Shown here piece after piece: positions 59,110-64,000 of a stretch of DNA of 64,000 nt. The notes below the pieces were generated by a model. The model was given only the letters and a program-made list of their open reading frames with translations, had not been told where the DNA came from and did no database searches. Origin of the DNA: Girardinichthys multiradiatus (lineage: Eukaryota > Chordata > Actinopteri > Cyprinodontiformes > Goodeidae). The position numbers were made by a program, and so were the translations under genes. Numbering within the stretch: the first letter of the stretch is position 1; each line of letters begins with the position of its first letter. Where the stretch lies: positions 8,209,663 to 8,273,662 of the forward strand of contig NC_061811.1 in assembly GCF_021462225.1 (NCBI RefSeq). The letters are read 5' to 3'.

Positions 59110-60633
59110 GTATGGGAAACCAACAACGTTAACAACGTTATAAATGTAGTCAACTGAGAGACTATCATTTAACAATTTAATGTACATAAGTAGTCAGTCT
59201 ATCACACATTTTAGAAAATTTGTTAATTCTGAAAATATTCATTAAAATTAAAATTGTTTTTGCCAGTCAAAGAATCACAGAAGTTTTCTGCATAAGAAAT
59301 AAATGTCAAAATATTATCTTAGCTGATTAAAGGTTTAAAGTTTAGCTAAAAATTTTTTCGGTCTCTCTTTAGTGTTGAAAGAAATGGTTCCACGGTCCAG
59401 TATTTTTGAGTCCTAATAGTCAATTCCCCAGCACCAGAAAAACAACATTTGAAAAACAATCAGATACCGTACTGTGGTCCGGATCTTTTCACATGATCTC
59501 TTGATAAACCGGAATGGGACCAATGGTTTCGACATCCCATTTCTCATCTTCGCTGGGAAGATCTAAACAGCTTTTCAAACATGAGCCTGAAGACTGTTCT
59601 GTAGTAGTGGCGTAAGTCAGTGGATGTTTAGATGGTGTCCGACTTTGGAGCTCTCCAGAACAGTTTTGGATACAGAGAAAAAAACGCTCTTAACAAAAAT
59701 CCCAATTGTGCAAAAACGACTTGGTTCTTTGTTCTGTTTCTCTCTGTCAGCACACAACTCCTGGGAGCCAGCGGCTGGTCCATTTTTTTTTATTAAAGAT
59801 ACAAATACTTGTGGGTTTATCATAATGATTTAACTGAAAACTTGCATGAGGGCAACTTTGAGGGAGAGATACCCCACCGGTTTGATCAACTACTCAGAAG
59901 AGGACTTTGGACTTTTGGTCTTGTTGCATTACACAGCATATAAGAAATAGTTTTCTACCACATTGTTTAAACTCTGGTTAAATTCACAAACAAAAACAAA
60001 TTATCCTTGTAGCTAAACAATCTTCTGACTGGAGCTACTTTCACATTTAATCTTTCCAACATCAAATCCAGTTTAATTCATTTTATTTATATATTGCCGA
60101 AACCGGACAAATGTCATTTCAAGGTACTTTATAAAACAAACAGGCCTGATTTATATGCAGAAATATATAATCAAATCAGTCCAATCATATAAAAAGATTC
60201 AAACCCAGTTACTTACTTTCCTCTTTGACCTTAGTTATAATACAACGCTGTTCTAAGAGGTAGAAAGTTATCTAAGGAGTCGCTTTGCAGCAATCCCTTG
60301 ATACTTTTATATGTATTCACAGACATCCGGAGTTCATTTGAGCATAAATCTTCAGGGTCAAATAACATTCATGCTGAAGATTCCTGTGGGATATGAGGTT
60401 GTTTTAGCTAACATTAAGAGATTCAGTCAAGGATATCTGGAGAAAACAGCTAAATGTGTGTGAAAGGTCAGATCTAGCATGTTTGTGGTAATCTGTAATC
60501 ATCATCTTCATGACAGAATAAAAGCTTGAAAGGCTAACAGTCAGTAATATTATGGGAATTCTTGTGTAGCGGAAGAAATCAGTGAAAGCCAAATGAACTG
60601 AAACCACTCCTGTGTTCTTGTGTTGTGTTACAG
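59110..60633 (+). other. eml1: eml1 intron 12
   Basis: Contains an L2-tail-like fragment at 60070-60165 and otherwise no named element. A stretch at 59370-59930 reads as non-coding with short overlapping chance ORFs on both strands. Confidence 0.45.
60070..60165 (-). repeat. L2/SINE 3'-tail fragment
   Basis: TTTAATTCATTTTATTTATA, then a CAAATGTCATTTCAAGGTAC block and TTTATAAAACAAA follow the layout of the teleost L2-mobilised tail (compare the AGCGCTTTTCAGC side of the copy at 2508). Confidence 0.55.
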
Positions 60634-60733
60634 AAACAGGAGAAGCCCAAGTTTGTTCTGTGTGTGACCTTCGCTGAAAATGGAGATGCTATCACAGGAG
60701 ACTCCAGTGGAAACATCCTGGTGTGGGGAAAAG
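60634..60733 (+). CDS. eml1: eml1 exon 13, WD repeat
   Basis: Encodes residues 414-446, KQEKPKFVLCVTFAENG then DAITGDSSGNILVWGK. EKPKFVxCxxF and TGDSSGNILVWGKG match the EML1 propeller closely. The acceptor is tgttacag and the donor G|gtacaa. The exon enters in phase 0 and leaves in phase 1 (100 nt). Confidence 0.96.
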
Positions 60734-61022
60734 GTACAAAGATTTGCAGAAAATGATGAGACATGCGTGAAAGTGATCATGTCTGTGAGCTGGCGCTGAA
60801 AAGAGAAGAAAAGGAGGAAGGAGGTCAAAGTCAGGTCACACTGGGAATAGAGCAAAGCTGGATCATGTGGGCAGACCTTTTAATGGGAAAAGCGATTCAC
60901 CAGCTCTGTCTCAGTTTAATCTATTGATCACCCATATGTCTGTCTCCTTGCCCTCCTTAAACAATCAGTGTCCCTCTGACAGAGAAGCTGCTCATACGTC
61001 TCCTCCCGTCTCACTTGTGCAG

Positions 61023-61174
61023 GCACTAATCGCATCAGCCGCGTCATCCAGGGAGCTCACGAGGGCAGCATCTTTGCAGTGTGCATGCTGAGGAACGGCA
61101 CGTTGGTGTCCGGCGGGAAGGACCGCAGGCTCATTTCGTGGGACAGCAGCTACCACCAGATCCAAACGGTGGAG
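61023..61174 (+). CDS. eml1: eml1 exon 14, WD repeat
   Basis: Encodes residues 447-497, GTNRISRVIQGAHEGSIFAV, CMLRNGTLVSGGKDRRLISW and DSSYHQIQTVE. GAHEGxIFAxCML and the GGKDR turn before ISWD are typical of the family. The GG here has one Gly fewer than the GGG I recall in mammalian EML1. The acceptor is cttgtgcag and the donor G|gtgaag; the exon enters in phase 1 and leaves in phase 0 (152 nt). Confidence 0.95.
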
Positions 61175-61392
61175 GTGAAGAACCAAAACACTCCTTCTAT
61201 TGAATTTACAGATCAAGTGAATAAATGATGTCTACTTTTTAGCACTAGTCATGATGGTGGAACTCCACAGCATCCCAATAAAGTGCTTCAAGTGCATAAC
61301 ATCAATATTTAATCAAGAAATAAGTGCACTTTGCATATCTCCCATATAAAATTATTTTATAACATTAATAAAGAAAACAAAAAAACTATATA

Positions 61393-62204
61393 TCAGTGCT
61401 CTGGAAAACTATTTCCCCCCTTAAAGATTTAGTTTTTTAAATGTTTCAGGTGATCAAACTAATGACGCACTGTTTCCAAGTCATGAAAACCTTATAAATA
61501 ATGAATTTACAGTGATAAACAATTTTTTTTATTTAAATTTCACTTGCCACACCCAGCCTGATTAGGCTAACATTCAGCAACACATCATGTCCAGATCTAA
61601 AAAATTTAAAACAGATGAGAAACAAAGTCACTGACATCTATCAGCCTAGAAAGGGTTTCAAAGCCATTTCTAAGTGGGCCGACAGTGAACCACAGTGAGA
61701 ACCATTATCCACAAATGGTGAAAATATGGAACAGTAGTGAAATGTCCCGGGAACGGCTGGCCTACCAAAGTTACTCCAAGAGAGCATCAGAAACCTATCC
61801 TGGAGATATGAAAAGAACCCAGAAGAACATCTAAAAGCACTGCAGGCATAACTTGTCCCACTTCAGGTCAGAGTTCATGATTGAACAATGAGAAAGAGAC
61901 AAACCTGCAGTGACATCCATGGTGAAAGCCTCCACTGACCAAAAAGAACACAAAGACCAATTTCACATTTGCCTGTGAACATCTTGATGATCCCCGAGAC
62001 TTTCTGTCAACTTTTCAGTGTATTAACGAACAAGACAAAAGTGTTACTGTTTCGCAGGATTGCAACCTGTTGTATTTGGTGCGAAACTAACACAGCATTT
62101 CAGAGAAAGAACATCTCTACAGTCAAACATGGTGGTGGTAGTTGATGGTCTGGCCTGTGGAGTGGCCTAGTCAAAGTCTTTAAATCTGATTGAGAAGATG
62201 CGGT

Positions 62205-62205
<1 letters not shown>
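61393..62205 (+). mobile_element. Tc1-like element, plus strand, decayed
   Basis: Starts near CAGTGCTCTGGAAAACTATT and carries GTGAGAACCATTATCCACAA, CATGGTGAAAGCCTCCACTG, AACATGGTGGTGGTAG and GAGTGGCCTAGTCAAAGTCT in transposase order. Frames are broken. The right end runs into the TA microsatellite, which has replaced or expanded from the terminal repeat. It lies in intron 14 of eml1. Confidence 0.75.

Positions 62206-62209
<4 letters not shown>

Positions 62210-62270
<61 letters not shown>
62210..62270. repeat. (TA)n microsatellite
   Basis: About 30 uninterrupted TA repeats, 114 bp upstream of eml1 exon 15. It is probably highly length-polymorphic. Confidence 0.95.
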
Positions 62271-62273
<3 letters not shown>

Positions 62274-62383
62274 TGTGTTTCATGAGCCTCATGGTTATTT
62301 ATGACACTGCAGGTGAAGAGTTAATGGAAAAATGATGTCTGTGTTGCCGTGACAGCCCGTATATGTGATTTCTATCTCTGCAG

Positions 62384-62509
62384 GTTCTTGAATTTTTTGG
62401 TCCCATCAGAACCATAGCAGAGGGCAGAGGGGAGACCGTGCTCATTGGCACCACCAAGAACTTTGTTTTACAAGGCAGCGTGGATGAAGCATTAGTTCCC
62501 ATTACTCAG
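62384..62509 (+). CDS. eml1: eml1 exon 15, inter-propeller junction
   Basis: Encodes residues 498-539, VLEFFGPIRTIAEGRGET then VLIGTTKNFVLQGSVDEA and LVPITQ. FGPIRTxAEG and IGTTxNFVLQG are conserved at the passage from the first to the second propeller. The acceptor is ctctgcag and the donor G|gtaaat, phase 0 both sides (126 nt). The preceding intron holds a Tc1 relic and a TA microsatellite ending 114 bp from the exon. Confidence 0.95.
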
Positions 62510-62617
62510 GTAAATGTGCCTAGATGATTACCATCCAATGAAGGAATTCTGTTGTATTTGTTTATTATCATATTCACTCATTATGACTGGGTGAATGATT
62601 CACCGTCTCCTCGGCAG

Positions 62618-62749
62618 GGTCACACTGACGAATTGTGGGGTCTGGCGGTTCATCCCTGGAAGTCTCAGTTCCTGACCTGTGGATATGACAGGCAGGTCTG
62701 TCTCTGGGACTCCAGCACTCATCAGCTCATCTGGACCAAAACCTTGGAG
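62618..62749 (+). CDS. eml1: eml1 exon 16, WD repeat
   Basis: Encodes residues 540-583, GHTDELWGLAVHPWKSQFL then TCGYDRQVCLWDSSTHQLIW and TKTLE. GHTDELWGLAxHxxxxxFxTCGxD is a hallmark of EML proteins, and VCLWDS is the WD end. The acceptor is ctcggcag and the donor G|gtcagt, phase 0 both sides (132 nt). Confidence 0.96.
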
Positions 62750-63216
62750 GTCAGTTTAGTCAACACTGCCTCCCTGAGGCCTTTGTGGGAATTGCACAGC
62801 ATAAAACTGTTTTGATTGGCTACTAAATTAGGGTTGTAATATTCTTGAGCATAAAAAAAGCTGATCTTTTTACCAATACATCTGCAGAAATATTATTTGA
62901 CATTGAATATAACTTTTTGTATCTTATGTTGATTCAAAGATTAAAAAAACAAACTTTTTGGGTGGTAAATAAAAAAAGGAATATTTATTCATCTTATTTA
63001 CTATTCATGTCCAGAAGATCATTTCTTGTGTTTTATGTGAACTGCAGTCTGAATTCTCCCCAAACGTGGGGTCACCCAAAGCAGATTTATATTGACATAT
63101 AGTGGTGAATGTGATAAAAGCTGTATGGTGCTAAACTGCATGGGTGAAAACAGTGGAAATACAGTATTAGATGGAGAGGAATTCCTAATTTTCTTTCTTC
63201 GTTATTAATTTTACAG

Positions 63217-63284
63217 GATACAGCCCAGTCAGCAGGTTTCCACCCATCAGGAGCCGTGGTTGCCGTGGGAACCCAAACTGGCAG
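63217..63284 (+). CDS. eml1: eml1 exon 17, second propeller
   Basis: Encodes residues 584-605, DTAQSAGFHPSGAVVAVG then TQTG plus two bases of an Arg codon. It matches the mammalian DPAQSSGFHPSGSVVAVGT stretch. The acceptor is ttttacag and the donor G|gtagat; the exon enters in phase 0 and leaves in phase 2 (68 nt). Confidence 0.95.
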
Positions 63285-63373
63285 GTAGATATGCGCTGCT
63301 AAAGTGTTCAGCTCCCATATGATTGTTTTATGGTGATGCTGATAGGACCCTCAGCGTGTCTCTGATCCTGCAG

Positions 63374-63462
63374 GTGGCTGGTGCTGGACACGGATTCGAA
63401 GGATTTAGTTACGGTTCACACAGACGGGAACGAACAGCTGTCGGTGATGCGTTATGGGCCAG
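63374..63462 (+). CDS. eml1: eml1 exon 18, second propeller
   Basis: Encodes residues 606-635, RWLVLDTDSKDLVTVHTDGN then EQLSVMRYGP. VTVHTDGNEQLSVMRY is conserved in EML1. The acceptor is atcctgcag and the donor G|gtgtgt; the exon enters in phase 2 and leaves in phase 1 (89 nt). The intron before it is only 89 bp. Confidence 0.95.
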
Positions 63463-63875
63463 GTGTGTTGGTTACCCCTGACAGGGTGCTTTCTCTGGGA
63501 GTTTCTCTGCTTTACCTGTAGTCTGGACTCCTGCATGTGTCCATGTAAATATATTTAATTGTTCTCATTTAGACAAAAACAGGAGCAGCAGAAGTGAAAG
63601 GATAATATTATGTTAGGCTGAAAAGAGTTTAAATTGTTTGGTTCATGTTCACAGAGACTAAGGGTATCCAGTGGTAATGTTACCTTGCAAAAATCTCACA
63701 ACTCTCCCCTTTCTTATTTATTAATAACCTTATTGGCCAGAGCTGGTGGGCTGCAGAAGGAAGGCCTACTCAGTTTTAAGGAGGAGAACATAATGTCATG
63801 GCCGATCAGCATACACTTTACAGTAGTTCATAAGTCAACATCCTAAACGGCTTGTCTGTGTTTTGTTTTCTACAG

Positions 63876-63973
63876 ACGGTAATTTCCTGGCTATCGGTTC
63901 CCACGACAACTACATTTACATCTACGCTGTGGCAGAAAATGGGAGGAAGTACAGTCGTGTTGGGAAGTGCTCA
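63876..63973 (+). CDS. eml1: eml1 exon 19, second propeller; last exon in window
   Basis: Encodes residues 636-668, DGNFLAIGSHDNYIYIYAVA then ENGRKYSRVGKCS. It corresponds to the mammalian DGNFLAIGSHDNCIYIY stretch. The acceptor is ttctacag and the donor A|gtgagc; it ends in phase 0. The next exon should begin with the GH of the next WD blade and lies beyond 64000. Confidence 0.94.
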
Positions 63974-64000
63974 GTGAGCTCCCTCTTCCTAACATTTCTA

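Larger units (their letters stand above)
16804..63973 (+). other. eml1: eml1 gene, coding span (3' end outside window)
   Basis: Gene-level entry for echinoderm microtubule-associated protein-like 1, a cytoplasmic protein that binds microtubules and tubulin and acts in spindle orientation and neural progenitor division in vertebrates (family knowledge). The assignment rests on the N-terminus MEDGFSSYSSLYDTSSLL, the coiled coil beginning MEVTDRIASLEQRVQMQ, and collinear HELP and WD segments, all specific to EML1 rather than EML2/3/4. Nineteen exons are listed separately; 18 constitutive ones sum to 2004 nt (668 codons) without a stop. Mammalian EML1 is about 815 residues as I recall, so roughly 150 C-terminal residues lie to the right. 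Intron 1 is 24,332 bp and the rest are much shorter. All introns are GT-AG. Confidence 0.96.

Noticed and set aside
1..64000. tRNA, rRNA, CRISPR array or prokaryotic operon features
   Set aside because: None seen; the exon-intron gene and repeat content show animal nuclear DNA.

Overview
The window looks like teleost fish chromosomal DNA. It holds one confidently recognised gene with vertebrate exon-intron structure, set in sequence dense with the Tc1/mariner-type and L2-type repeats typical of ray-finned fish genomes. The species cannot be named from the sequence.

The gene is eml1 (echinoderm microtubule-associated protein-like 1), on the + strand, starting at 16804 and running off the right edge. 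I traced 18 constitutive exons plus one probable 54-nt cassette exon. Every junction uses GT/AG and all phases join, giving 668 codons (686 with the cassette) with no internal stop. Encoded in order are the EML1 N-terminal signature, the coiled-coil trimerisation segment (exon 2), a basic Ser-rich linker (exons 3-6), the HELP motif region (exons 7-8) and WD-type propeller blades (exons 8-19). The last part of the second propeller lies beyond 64000. Intron 1 is 24.3 kb and holds much of the repeat load; the other introns are 0.1-4.6 kb. The 5' leader has a GC box and three stacked upstream ORFs just ahead of the start codon.

Left of the gene (1-16.4 kb): no confident host gene. There is a 3.4-kb L2-like LINE on the minus strand (2508-5960, broken), a second older L2 fragment (6540-7560), a 956-bp solo LTR with TG..CA ends and a 5-bp target duplication (8861-9816), and several DNA transposon relics. 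Two minus-strand pieces (about 14.0-14.2 and 14.8-15.0 kb) have good splice-acceptor context and may be exons of an unidentified neighbour.

Within the eml1 introns: many Tc1-like relics in both orientations, one split by a nested 974-bp element with long terminal inverted repeats (25387-26360). There is also a second LTR-like unit followed by a proline-rich tandem-repeat ORF (38.9-39.8 kb), perfect short hairpins, a TA microsatellite, and an intact 102-codon membrane-microprotein ORF at 37978-38286 in optimal Kozak context. I could not assign that ORF to a family; it is the best candidate here for something undescribed.
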